Source: Ancylobacter sp. WKF20
GTDB lineage: Bacteria > Pseudomonadota > Alphaproteobacteria > Rhizobiales > Xanthobacteraceae
Direction: 5' to 3'
Assembly (NCBI RefSeq): GCF_029760895.1
Contig: NZ_CP121679.1
Location: 1,240,001-1,304,000, forward strand
DNA: 64,000 nucleotides
The notes beneath the pieces are model-generated. The model was not told the origin of the DNA and searched no databases. It worked only from the letters and a program-made list of their open reading frames with translations. Shown here piece by piece: positions 37,343 to 45,956 of this stretch. Positions within the stretch are counted from its first letter, which is position 1. Each line of letters starts with the position of its first letter. The position numbers were made by a program, and so were the translations under genes.

Positions 37343-38187
37343 TGGGCGCGCTGGAGACCATCTCGACCGCGCGCTCGCATGGCGGCGTGCAGGGCGTCTA
37401 CCGCCACCAATCGGCGGTGACGGGGACGCCCATGACCTTCGCCGTCTTCGTGCCGCCCCAGGCGGCAGCCGGCCCCGTGCCAGTGCTGTGGTATCTGTCG
37501 GGCCTCACCTGCACCCATGCCAATGTCATGGAAAAGGGCGAGTACCGCGCCGCCGCTGCGGCGCAGGGCGTTATCATCGTCTGCCCGGACACCTCGCCGC
37601 GCGGCGAGGACGTGCCGGACGAGAAGGACAACTGGCAGTTCGGGTCGGGCGCGGGCTTTTATGTCGACGCGACGCAGGCGCCCTATGCCGCGAACTACCG
37701 GATGTACTCCTATATCGTCGAGGAACTCACCGCGCTGATCGCGGCGGCGTTTCCCGCCGATATGGGCCGGCAGGGCATTTTCGGCCACTCCATGGGCGGG
37801 CATGGCGCGCTGACCATGGCGCTGAAGCACCCGGACCGTTTCAGGAGCTGCTCGGCCTTCGCCCCCATCGTCCAGCCGAGCACGGCGGACTGGTCGCGCC
37901 CGGCGCTGGAGAAATATCTTGGCGCGGATCCGGCGGCATGGCGCGCCTATGATGCGGTGGCGCTGATCGAGGATGGCCGGCGCTTCCCGGAGTTCCTGGT
38001 CGATCAGGGCGGGGCCGATCCGTTCCTGAAGACCGGCCTTCGGCCCGAGCTTCTGGCGGCTGCATGCCAGAAGGCCGGCATCCCCCTCACGCTGAACCTG
38101 CGCGAGGGCTACGACCATTCCTACTTCTTCATCTCCACCTTCATGGCCGACCACATCGCCTGGCACGGCACCCGCCTTGGTCGGTGA
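37342..38187 (+). CDS. frmB: S-formylglutathione hydrolase
   Basis: A 281-residue serine hydrolase that splits S-formylglutathione into formate and glutathione. It has an esterase D-like fold with 'LWYLSGLTCTHANVMEKGEYR', nucleophile elbow 'GHSMGGHGALTMAL', Asp in 'LVDQGGADPFL' and His in 'REGYDHSYFFISTFM'. Start and frmA stop share one base (TGATG), so the two are coupled. Also called fghA. Confidence 0.96.
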
Positions 38188-38192
38188 TGATT

Positions 38193-38223
38193 GCCTCCCC
38201 GCCGTGCGCGCCGGCGGGGAGGC
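38193..38223 (+). terminator. GC-rich terminator-like hairpin after frmB
   Basis: A perfect 12-bp stem (GCCTCCCCGCCG / CGGCGGGGAGGC) with a 7-base loop starts six bases after the frmB stop. No T-run follows. It separates the formaldehyde operon from the GntR-controlled island. Confidence 0.6.
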
Positions 38224-38300
38224 GCCTTGCTACGTAAGGCGTAGGGCGCTTGCGTGCCCCCGTCTCTTCTGTGTCCTGAGCGCTGACGGGCATTGACGAC

Positions 38301-38326
38301 CCAATCATCATACGTATGATGATTGG
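38301..38326 (+). promoter_or_regulatory. 26-bp perfect palindrome, probable operator of the adjacent GntR regulator
   Basis: The half CCAATCATCATAC is followed directly by its exact reverse complement. It ends one base before the ATG at 38328 and contains an upstream in-frame ATG. Its place on the start of the gntR gene suggests autoregulation by blocking promoter clearance or ribosome binding. I saw no second copy before the downstream metabolic genes by eye. Confidence 0.7.
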
Positions 38327-38327
38327 C

Positions 38328-39149
38328 ATGACCCTTTATCACGACACCCTGGATCGGTTGGGGAAGGACATCTGCGCGGGCCGTTATCGCCCGGGGCAGG
38401 TGATTCCGGCCGAGCCGGTGTTGTGCGCGCAGCTTGGCGTCAGCCGGATCGTGCTGCGCGAGGCGATCAAGGGGCTGGCCTCGAAGGGGATGGTGGAAGC
38501 ACGCCGTCGCACCGGCACGGTGGTGCTGGAGCAGAGCCGCTGGAGCCTGCTCGACCCCGAGGTGATGATCTGGCGCGCCGATGCCAATGGCGTCGATCTC
38601 GCGCTCGGCTCCGACATCATGGAACTGCGACGGATCATCGAGCCGGCCGCCGCGCGGCTCGCCGCCCAGCGGGCGAAGCCGGCCGAACTCAAGGCGCTGC
38701 GCGAGGCCTATGAGGCGATGGCCGAGGCGGTGGACGGCAAGGGCGATTATGTCGCCGCCGACCTCAAATTCCACAGCACCATTATCCGCGCCTGCGCCAA
38801 TCCCTTCGTCACGCAGTTGCAGAGCGTGATGGCGACGGTGCTGCGCATCTGCTTCGAGCGGGTCGCCGCCGTGCCTGGCGGGCGCGCCCATTCGCTGCCG
38901 CTGCACCGCCGGGTGTGCGAGGCGATCGAGAATCGCCGCCCGTCCGAGGCGGGTGACGCCATCATCGAGCTGCTCGACGATGCCGAGCGCGACATGCGCC
39001 ATCTGCTCAGCCTGAATCCCAACGCCTTCCGCACGCCGGCCCAGACCGCCAGCGTCGCGGAGGTTCAACTACGAGCCGATCAAGAGCTCGACCCTGACAA
39101 AAGCCAAAAGGCTCTGGAGGAACGCCATGAACGGGCCGTCCTGACCTGA
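38328..39149 (+). CDS. FadR-subfamily GntR transcriptional regulator
   Basis: A 273-residue repressor-type protein. The N-terminal winged helix-turn-helix is 'IPAEPVLCAQLGVSRIVLREAIKGLASKGMVEARRRTGTVV'. The C-terminal FCD domain (~90-235) has the metal-binding helix pattern ('DLKFHSTIIRACANP', 'LPLHRRVCEAIENRRP'). The start at 38328 is chosen because the upstream ATG at 38316 lies inside the palindrome. FCD regulators sense small carboxylates; here a sugar acid such as gluconate, idonate or a phosphorylated keto-acid is likely, from the downstream genes. Confidence 0.9.
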   Translation: MTLYHDTLDRLGKDICAGRYRPGQVIPAEPVLCAQLGVSRIVLREAIKGLASKGMVEARRRTGTVVLEQSRWSLLDPEVMIWRADANGVDLALGSDIMELRRIIEPAAARLAAQRAKPAELKALREAYEAMAEAVDGKGDYVAADLKFHSTIIRACANPFVTQLQSVMATVLRICFERVAAVPGGRAHSLPLHRRVCEAIENRRPSEAGDAIIELLDDAERDMRHLLSLNPNAFRTPAQTASVAEVQLRADQELDPDKSQKALEERHERAVLT

Positions 39150-39308
39150 CGCTGCGCCTGCCCGCAGCCTGATCGTCCGCCATCCCCCGGCTGCCGCGTG
39201 CGGGCCGGGATAGCGGATCTGTGCCTCACATCGTCGGTTTCGCTGCCAGCTTCGCCCCCACCGGGTGGACGATGGCGGAGCGTACCCTCGGAACTCCCAG
39301 CAAGTGCC

Positions 39309-40508
39309 ATGAAAATCACAGCCATCGAGACGATCCGCCTCGCCGAATTCGCCAATCTGCTCTGGGTGCATGTCCACACCGACGAGGGCGTGATCGGCCT
39401 GGGCGAGACCTTCTATGGAGCGGGCGCGGTCGAGGCGCATATTCACGATACGCTGGCGGGCCGGCTGCTCGGCCGCGATCCGCTGCGCATCGAGGCGCTC
39501 AACCGCGAGATGGTGAACCTGCCGCTGGCGCAGGCCTCGACCGGTGTTGAGTACCGTGCCGCCTCGGCCATCGACTTCGCCCTGTGGGACATTTTCGGCA
39601 AGGTCTGCAACCAGCCGGTCCACCAGATGCTGGGCGGCCTCGCCCATGACAAGCTGCGCCTCTACAACACCTGCGCCGGCTACAAATATGTCCGCTCGAT
39701 GAGCATCAAGCCGGTCTCCACCTGGGGGATCGGCGAGGCCGAGGGGCCTTATGAGGATCTCGATGCCTTCATGAACCGGGCCGACGAGCTGGCTGAGAGC
39801 CTGCTCGACGAAGGCATCACCGCCATGAAGATCTGGCCCTTCGACCCGGCCGGCATCGAAACGGGCGGCAACTACATCACCGCCGAGCAGATGAAGACGG
39901 CGATCCAGCCCTTCGAGAAGATCCGCAAGGCGGTCGGCGACAAGATGGAGATCATGGTCGAGTTCCACTCGCTGTGGAACCTGCCGACCGCCAAGCAGAT
40001 CGCCCGCGCGCTCGAGCCCTATGCACCGACCTGGTACGAAGACCCGATCCGCATGAACTCGCCGCAGGCGCTGGCCGAATATGCCCGCTCCACCGATGTG
40101 TGGGTCTGCGCCAGCGAGACGCTCGGCTCGCGCTTCGCCTATCAGGATTTCCTGAATGTCGACGCGGTAGGCGTGGTGATGGTCGATCTGTGCTGGACCG
40201 GTGGCCTCACCGAGGGCCGCAAGATCGCCGCGCAGGCCGACACCTATCATCGGCCCTTCGCCCCGCATGACTGCACCGGCCCGGTCGCCTTCGCCGCGGC
40301 CATCCATTGCTCGTTCAGCCAGCCCAATACGCTGATCCAGGAGTCCGTCCGCGCCTTCTATCGCGGCTGGTACACCGAGCTGGTGACCAACCTGCCGCGC
40401 ATCGAGAACGGCTTCGCCTACCCCATGGAAGGCGCCGGCCTCGGCCTCGAACTGCGCCCTGAAGTCTTCACGCGCCCCGACATCACCCGCCGCCGCAGCG
40501 CGCTCTGA
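39309..40508 (+). CDS. Enolase-superfamily (mandelate racemase/muconate lactonizing type) acid-sugar enzyme
   Basis: A 399-residue protein, probably a sugar-acid dehydratase. The N-terminal capping domain is 'MKITAIETIRLAEFANLLWVHVHTDEGVIGLGE'. The barrel shows a candidate base Lys in 'AMKIWPFDP', metal ligand 'VEFHSLWN', Glu in 'YEDPIR', 'CASETLGSR' and a late His in 'FAPHDCTGPVAF'. The start at 39309 begins the capping domain; longer in-frame starts do not. It leads a cluster with an SDR, a TRAP transporter, an idonate-type dehydrogenase and gluconokinase, so it probably acts on a hexonate or pentonate. The substrate is not assignable by eye. Confidence 0.82.
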   Translation: MKITAIETIRLAEFANLLWVHVHTDEGVIGLGETFYGAGAVEAHIHDTLAGRLLGRDPLRIEALNREMVNLPLAQASTGVEYRAASAIDFALWDIFGKVCNQPVHQMLGGLAHDKLRLYNTCAGYKYVRSMSIKPVSTWGIGEAEGPYEDLDAFMNRADELAESLLDEGITAMKIWPFDPAGIETGGNYITAEQMKTAIQPFEKIRKAVGDKMEIMVEFHSLWNLPTAKQIARALEPYAPTWYEDPIRMNSPQALAEYARSTDVWVCASETLGSRFAYQDFLNVDAVGVVMVDLCWTGGLTEGRKIAAQADTYHRPFAPHDCTGPVAFAAAIHCSFSQPNTLIQESVRAFYRGWYTELVTNLPRIENGFAYPMEGAGLGLELRPEVFTRPDITRRRSAL

Positions 40509-40521
40509 GAAAGACCCGCTT

Positions 40522-41292
40522 ATGTCCACCCAGCTCTTTTCGCTCGAGGGGCGTACCGCCCTCATCACCGGCTCGGCCCGCGGCCTCGGCCTCGGCATCG
40601 CTCGTGGCCTTGCCCAGGCGGGCGCGCGCGTCGTGCTCAACGGCACGAAGCCGGACACCACGGAGGCGGCGTGCCGCACGCTGGAAGGCGAGGGGCTTTC
40701 CGCCCATGCGCTGCCCTTCGACGTCACCAATGACGCGGCCGTGGCCGATGCCTTCACCGCGCTCGACGCCGAGGGCATCGAGATCGACATCCTCGTGAAC
40801 AATGCCGGCATCCAGTTCCGCAAGCCGATGGTGGATCTCGATCCGGCCGATTGGCGCCGGGTGATCGAGGTCGATCTCACCAGCGCCTTCCTGGTCAGCC
40901 AGCAGGCGGCCCGCCGCATGATCGCGCGCGGGCGCGGCGGCAAGATCATCAACATCGCCTCGCTGATGAGCCAGGCGGCGCGCGCCACCGTCGCCCCCTA
41001 CACGGCGGCGAAGGGCGGCATCAAGACACTGACCCATTCCATGGTCGCGGAATGGGCCCAGCACGGCATTCAGGCCAACGCGATCGGTCCCGGCTACATG
41101 GCGACCGACATGAACGAGGCGCTGATGAACGACCCGGCCTTTGACGGCTGGGTCAAGGGCCGCGTCCCGGCACGTCGCTGGGGCCAGCCGGACGAACTGG
41201 TGGGCGCCGCCGTTTTCCTCGCCTCGCCCGCCTCCAACTACGTCAACGGCCAGCTCATCTACGTCGATGGCGGGATGCTGGCCGTCCTCTAA
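40522..41292 (+). CDS. idnO: SDR oxidoreductase, gluconate 5-dehydrogenase (IdnO)-like
   Basis: A 256-residue classical short-chain dehydrogenase, probably interconverting 5-keto-gluconate and gluconate. The cofactor motif is 'TGSARGLGLGIARGLAQAGA', with 'NNAGIQFRKPMVDL', Ser in 'NIASLMSQAARATVAPYTAAKGG' and the Tyr-x-x-x-Lys of 'YTAAK'. 'GIQFRKPM' and 'GPGYMATDMNEAL' are typical of IdnO/KduD-like enzymes. It follows the enolase-superfamily gene by 13 bp. Confidence 0.83.
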   Translation: MSTQLFSLEGRTALITGSARGLGLGIARGLAQAGARVVLNGTKPDTTEAACRTLEGEGLSAHALPFDVTNDAAVADAFTALDAEGIEIDILVNNAGIQFRKPMVDLDPADWRRVIEVDLTSAFLVSQQAARRMIARGRGGKIINIASLMSQAARATVAPYTAAKGGIKTLTHSMVAEWAQHGIQANAIGPGYMATDMNEALMNDPAFDGWVKGRVPARRWGQPDELVGAAVFLASPASNYVNGQLIYVDGGMLAVL

Positions 41293-41350
41293 GCGGCGCA
41301 TGACGACGCCGCAGATCGTCCCGAAGAAGATCGCACCAAGGAGAAGACCC

Positions 41351-42364
41351 ATGAAGACCGTTACCGGACGCCGTGCCTTCACCGCAGCGCTGCTCGCCGC
41401 CACCCTGTTCGGTGCGCTGCCCGCCGCCGCGGAGATCAAGGCCAAGGTCGGCCACGCCATGCCGGAGAGCCATCCGCAGGCGGCCGCGATGAACAAGTTC
41501 GCCGAGCTCGTCGGCACCTACACCAATGGCAATGTGAAGGTGCAGACCTATCACGGCGCCGTTCTCGGCAGCGACGAGAAGCAGCTCCAGGCCGTGCAGG
41601 CCGGCACGCAGGAATTCTACATCGGCACGCTGGCGCCGCTCTCCTCGCGGGTGAAGGAAGTGCAGGTCTGGGATCTGCCCTTCATGTTCCAGAACACCAA
41701 GGAAGTGTACGCCGTGCTTGACGGCGCTTCCTCCAAGGAGATCTTCGCCAAGGTCGAGCCCTCGGGCATTGTCGGCCTGACCTGGACCGGCATGGGCTTC
41801 CGCAACCTGTCGAACAGCCGCCGCCCGGTCACCAAGCTCGACGACATCACCGGCCTAAAGCTGCGCGTGATGGCCAACCCGGTGGCGCTCGACACCTGGA
41901 AGACCATTGGTGCCAACGCGACGCCGATGCCGTTCTCTGAAGTGTTCCCGGCGCTCGAGGTCAAGGCGATCGACGGCCAGGAGAACCCGCTCCTGCACAT
42001 GTACGCCAACAAGATGCAGGAAGTGCAGAAGTACATTTCCATCACCAACCACGTCTACACGCCGGTCGCGCTCGTCGCCTCGAAGAAGTTCTGGGACACG
42101 CTGACCCCCGCCGATCAGGACGCGATCCGCAAGGCCGCGGTGGAAGCGGGCCTGCTGCAGCGCAAGCTGCTCGACGAAGGCAATCGCGACGTGATCGCCA
42201 AGTTCAAGGAAGCCGGCGTCGAAGTTGACGAGGTTCCGGCCGACCAGCTCGCCCGCATCCAGGAGCAGGTGAAGCCGGTGGTCGCCAAGTTCAAGCCGCA
42301 GATCGGCGAGGCCTTTGTCGACGGCTTCTACGCCGAAATCGAAAAGGCCCGCAGCGCCAACTGA
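41351..42364 (+). CDS. dctP: TRAP transporter substrate-binding protein DctP
   Basis: A 337-residue periplasmic binding protein with a Sec-type signal ('GRRAFTAALLAATLFGALPAAAEI'). Markers of the DctP family include 'KVGHAMPESHPQAAAMNKFAELVGTYTNG', 'LPFMFQNTKEVYAVLDG', 'KLRVMANPVALDTWKTIGANATPMPFSEVFPAL' (with the carboxylate-binding Arg) and 'AIDGQENPLLHMYANK'. It captures an organic acid for the DctQM permease; the context suggests a sugar acid. The start follows AGGAGAAG. Confidence 0.93.
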   Translation: MKTVTGRRAFTAALLAATLFGALPAAAEIKAKVGHAMPESHPQAAAMNKFAELVGTYTNGNVKVQTYHGAVLGSDEKQLQAVQAGTQEFYIGTLAPLSSRVKEVQVWDLPFMFQNTKEVYAVLDGASSKEIFAKVEPSGIVGLTWTGMGFRNLSNSRRPVTKLDDITGLKLRVMANPVALDTWKTIGANATPMPFSEVFPALEVKAIDGQENPLLHMYANKMQEVQKYISITNHVYTPVALVASKKFWDTLTPADQDAIRKAAVEAGLLQRKLLDEGNRDVIAKFKEAGVEVDEVPADQLARIQEQVKPVVAKFKPQIGEAFVDGFYAEIEKARSAN

Positions 42365-42474
42365 CCGAGACGCTGATCCGGCGGCCGCCTCCGCGCGCCG
42401 CCGGAACAACCACTCGATGACGCGTCCCTTCCGTCCGATGCCGAAGCGGCACTCGGCTTTTCCGAGGTGTCTCG

Positions 42475-43056
42475 ATGAACCAACTGCTCAAGTTGGCGAT
42501 CGCCACGTTCTACCGCGTGCTTGAGGTGCTGATGGTGCTGTGCATGGTCGTCATGCTCGTCACCGTCTTCAGCAATGTGGTGCTCAGGCTCGGCTTCAAC
42601 ACGGGCATCGACCTGTCCGACGAGCTGCCGCGCTTTGCCTTCGTCTGGCTTACCTTTCTTGGTGCCATCGTCGGCCTGCACCGGCGCGCCCATCTCGGCG
42701 TCGATATGGTGGTGCGGGCGCTGCCGCTGCTCGGCCGCAAGCTGTGCTGGGGCATCAGCCAGGCCATCATGCTGCTGTGCAGCCTCTACATGTTCTACGG
42801 CACCTGGCTGCAGCACGACATCATCGCCGGCAATTCCTCGCCCGTCGCGCAGATCTCGACGCTCTGGGTCTACGGCGTGAGCTACATCACCAGCACCGCC
42901 ATCGCCCTCATCTGCGCCGCCAATCTCGTCCGCCTCGTGCTGGGTCACGTCGCCGAGGACGAGCTGATCGACGTGAACGAGGAGGGCCTCTCCGAAATCC
43001 ACGAGATCGACCACGAGCTGGCGGAGCAGACCGCGCGCAAAGGCACGGCGTCATGA
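42475..43056 (+). CDS. dctQ: TRAP transporter small permease DctQ
   Basis: A 193-residue membrane protein with four spans: 'VLEVLMVLCMVVMLVTVFSNVVLR', 'LPRFAFVWLTFLGAIVGLHRRAHLG' (the conserved W and R-A-H motif of DctQ), 'AIMLLCSLYMFYGTW' and 'YITSTAIALICAANLVRL'. It has an acidic C-terminal tail. It overlaps dctM by 4 bp (ATGA) and follows GAGGTG. Confidence 0.92.
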   Translation: MNQLLKLAIATFYRVLEVLMVLCMVVMLVTVFSNVVLRLGFNTGIDLSDELPRFAFVWLTFLGAIVGLHRRAHLGVDMVVRALPLLGRKLCWGISQAIMLLCSLYMFYGTWLQHDIIAGNSSPVAQISTLWVYGVSYITSTAIALICAANLVRLVLGHVAEDELIDVNEEGLSEIHEIDHELAEQTARKGTAS

Positions 43057-44333
43057 TTGTTTTCATTTTTATCGGATCGCTGCTCGGCCTCATGGCGCTG
43101 GGCATGCCGGTCGCCTTCGCGCTGATCGGCTGCGGCCTCGCCATGATGTTCTACATGGGCATCACCGACCCGCAGATCATCATCCAGAACATGTGGGACG
43201 GCGCCAACAGCTTCCCGCTGCTGGCTGTGCCCTTCTTCATGCTGGCCGGCGAGTTCATGAACGCCGGCGGCATGACCCGGCGCATCATCACCATGGCGAT
43301 GGCCTGGGTTGGCCATATTCGCGGCGGCCTCGGCTATGTCGCGGTGATGGCGGCGGTCATCATGGCCTCGCTCTCGGGCTCGGCCGTGGCCGATACCGCC
43401 GCGCTGGCCTCGGTGCTGGTGCCGCTGATGCGCAACGCCGGCTATGACGTGAACCGCTCCTGCGGCCTCATCGCCTGCGGCGGCATCATCGCCCCGGTCA
43501 TCCCGCCCTCGATCGGCATGATCATCTTCGGCGTCGCCGGCGGCGTGTCCATCACCAAGCTGTTCATCGCCGGCATCGTGCCGGGGGTGATGATGGGTAT
43601 CGCCATCATGCTGGCTTGGCGCTGGTGCATCAAGAAGGACAACCCGCGCGTCGAGCCGCGCCGCTCGATGAAGGAGCGGCTGGTGGAAACCCGCGACGCC
43701 TTCTGGGCGCTGATGCTGCCGGTGGTCATCATCGGCGGCCTGAAGTTCGGCATCTTCACGCCGACCGAAGCCGCCGTGATCGCCGCCGTCTACTCGCTGG
43801 TCGTGGGCCTGTTCATCTACCGCGAGATCAAGCTGCGCGACCTGTTCCATCTGATCTACCGCGCGGCGGAAACCACGGCGGTGATCATGTTCCTGGTGGC
43901 GGCGGCGGGCGTATCGGCCTGGCTCATCACCACGGCGGACATTCCCCAGCAGCTCGCCGGCTTCGTCGAGCCGTTCATGGACAGCCCGATCCTGCTGATG
44001 GCGATCCTGATGGTGCTGGTGTTCATCATCGGCACCGCGCTCGACTTCACGCCGACCGTGCTGATCCTCACCCCGGTGCTGATGCCGGTGGTGAAGCAGG
44101 CGGGCATCGACCCGGTCTATTTCGGCGTGCTGTTCATCATGAACAACGCGCTGGGGCTGGTGACGCCGCCGGTCGGCACGGTGCTCAACGTGGTCTGCGG
44201 CGTCGCCAAGGTGCCGATGGGCGGGGTGATCCGCGGCGTGCTGCCGTTCCTCATCGCCCAGACCGTCGTGATGTTCCTGCTGGTCGCCTTCCCGCAGATC
44301 GTCATGTGGCCGCTGCACTGGATGACCCGCTGA
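43053..44333 (+). CDS. dctM: TRAP transporter large permease DctM
   Basis: A 426-residue permease with about twelve membrane segments that uses the Na+ gradient for uptake. Family marks are 'GMPVAFALIGCGLAMMFYM', 'SFPLLAVPFFMLAGEFMNAGGMT', 'SGSAVADTAALASVLVPLM', 'GGIIAPVIPPSIGMIIFGV' and 'LTPVLMPVVKQAGIDPVYFGV'. The ATG at 43053 lies in the ATGA overlap with dctQ; the longer frame upstream is only a shadow of dctQ. Confidence 0.95.
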   Translation: MIVFIFIGSLLGLMALGMPVAFALIGCGLAMMFYMGITDPQIIIQNMWDGANSFPLLAVPFFMLAGEFMNAGGMTRRIITMAMAWVGHIRGGLGYVAVMAAVIMASLSGSAVADTAALASVLVPLMRNAGYDVNRSCGLIACGGIIAPVIPPSIGMIIFGVAGGVSITKLFIAGIVPGVMMGIAIMLAWRWCIKKDNPRVEPRRSMKERLVETRDAFWALMLPVVIIGGLKFGIFTPTEAAVIAAVYSLVVGLFIYREIKLRDLFHLIYRAAETTAVIMFLVAAAGVSAWLITTADIPQQLAGFVEPFMDSPILLMAILMVLVFIIGTALDFTPTVLILTPVLMPVVKQAGIDPVYFGVLFIMNNALGLVTPPVGTVLNVVCGVAKVPMGGVIRGVLPFLIAQTVVMFLLVAFPQIVMWPLHWMTR

Positions 44334-44384
44334 CAGGCGGGTCATTCACACCGTAACTTTCTCCCGACCAAGGACCTGCCCGAC

Positions 44385-45428
44385 ATGCGTGCCATCGTCA
44401 TCCACGCCCCGCACGATCTGCGCCTGGAATCCATGCCCGCCGCGACGCCGGGCCCGCGCGACGTCGTCGTGCAGATGGGCGCCGGCGGTATCTGCGGCTC
44501 CGACCTGCATTACTTCCATCAGGGCGGTTTCGGCGTGGTGCGCCTGCGCGAGCCCATGGTGCTCGGCCATGAAGTGGCCGGCACGGTGAAGGCGGTGGGC
44601 ACTGAGGTCACGGCGGTGAAGGTCGGCGACAAGGTGGCGGTGAACCCCTCGGGTCCGTGCGGGGAGTGCGAGTACTGCCGGCGCGGCCTGCGCAACCAGT
44701 GCCTCGACATGCGCTTCTTCGGCAGCGCCATGCGCTTTCCCCATGTGCAGGGCGCTTTCCGCGAGGAAATGACCGTGCCGGAGGCGCAGGCGGTGAAGGT
44801 CGCCGACGATGTCGACCTGACGCTCGCGGCGCTGTGCGAGCCCTTCGCCGTGGCGCTCCACGCGGTGGCGCAGGCCGGCGACCTTACCGGCAAGACCGTG
44901 CTGATCTCCGGCTGCGGGCCGATCGGCTGCCTGGTCATCGCGGCGGCGAAGCTCGCGGGCGCGGAAACCATCATCGCCACCGACATCGCCCCGGAAACCC
45001 TCGCCATCGCCGCCCGGCTCGGGGCGACGCGCTGTGTCGATGTCTCCGGCGGCACCGAGGCGCTGGCGGATCTTGCGCAGGACAAGGGCCGGGTCGACGT
45101 GACGCTGGAATGCTCGGGCAATGGCCGTGCGCTCACCAGCGCCATCGAACTCACCCGCCCGCGCGGCACCATCGTGCTGATCGGTCTTGGTGGCGAGCTG
45201 CCGCTGCCGATGAACGCCATCGTCGCCAAGGAGCTGAACATCGCCGGCAGCTTCCGCTTCGATGAAGAATTCGCCCGCGCCGCCGAACTGGTCTCGACCC
45301 GGCAGGTCGACCTGAGCCCGCTGCTGTCCGGCAGCTTCCCGATCGAGGAGGCCGACGCCGCCTTCGCCCTCGCCTCCGACCGGCGCCGGGCGATGAAGGT
45401 CCATTTCCGCTTCAGCGAGGCCGTATGA
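44385..45428 (+). CDS. idnD: Zinc-type L-idonate 5-dehydrogenase-like alcohol dehydrogenase
   Basis: A 347-residue medium-chain dehydrogenase that would oxidise L-idonate (or a related hexonate) at C5. It has 'GICGSDLHYFHQGGFG' (catalytic zinc Cys), 'GHEVAGTVKAVG', structural zinc cysteines in 'PCGECEYCRRGLRNQC', and the cofactor motif 'ISGCGPIGCLVIAAAKLAGA'. The 'LHYFHQGGFG' wording is close to IdnD. It overlaps gluconokinase by 4 bp, supporting the route idonate to 5-keto-gluconate to gluconate to 6-phosphogluconate. Confidence 0.85.
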   Translation: MRAIVIHAPHDLRLESMPAATPGPRDVVVQMGAGGICGSDLHYFHQGGFGVVRLREPMVLGHEVAGTVKAVGTEVTAVKVGDKVAVNPSGPCGECEYCRRGLRNQCLDMRFFGSAMRFPHVQGAFREEMTVPEAQAVKVADDVDLTLAALCEPFAVALHAVAQAGDLTGKTVLISGCGPIGCLVIAAAKLAGAETIIATDIAPETLAIAARLGATRCVDVSGGTEALADLAQDKGRVDVTLECSGNGRALTSAIELTRPRGTIVLIGLGGELPLPMNAIVAKELNIAGSFRFDEEFARAAELVSTRQVDLSPLLSGSFPIEEADAAFALASDRRRAMKVHFRFSEAV

Positions 45429-45952
45429 CGCTGAGGGACGACGTGGCACCGCCCGCTATCGTGGTCATGGGTGTCTGTGGCTGCGGCAAGTCCTCGGTCG
45501 GCGCGGCGCTGGCCGCGCGGCTGGGCGCCGATTTCATCGAGGGCGATGCGCTGCACCCGCCCGCCAGCATCGCCAAGATGGCGCGCGGCGAGCCGCTGGA
45601 CGACGCCGACCGCCAGCCCTGGCTGGAGGCGATCCGGCAGGTGATGCTCGATACCCGCGCCGCCGGGCGCGGCGTCGTCGTCTCCTGCTCGGCGCTGCGC
45701 CGCACCTATCGCGACCATCTGCGCGGTGCAGGCACGCTCCGCTTCGTCTTCCTGACGGGGACCAAGGATGTGCTGGCCGCGCGCATGGGCCAGCGCGACG
45801 GCCATTTCATGCCGCTGACGCTGCTCGACAGCCAGCTCGCCACGCTGGAAGACCCGAGCGGCGAGGCGGATGTGACGACCATCGACATCGACCGTCCTCT
45901 CAGCGAGGTGGTCGCCTCTGCCAGCGCGGCCCTAGACTTCTGCCGCGCCTGA
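45425..45952 (+). CDS. gntK: Gluconokinase
   Basis: A 175-residue P-loop kinase that phosphorylates gluconate to 6-phosphogluconate. Walker A is 'GVCGCGKSSVGAALAARL'. The substrate region is 'FIEGDALHPPASIAKMARGEPLDDADRQPWL' and the lid is 'VVSCSALRRTYRDHLRGAG'. 'MGQRDGHFMPLTLLDSQLATLE' is strongly gluconokinase-specific. It is the last gene of the sugar-acid operon; the convergent next gene ends four bases later. Confidence 0.95.
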   Translation: MTLRDDVAPPAIVVMGVCGCGKSSVGAALAARLGADFIEGDALHPPASIAKMARGEPLDDADRQPWLEAIRQVMLDTRAAGRGVVVSCSALRRTYRDHLRGAGTLRFVFLTGTKDVLAARMGQRDGHFMPLTLLDSQLATLEDPSGEADVTTIDIDRPLSEVVASASAALDFCRA

Positions 45953-45956
45953 ACCT

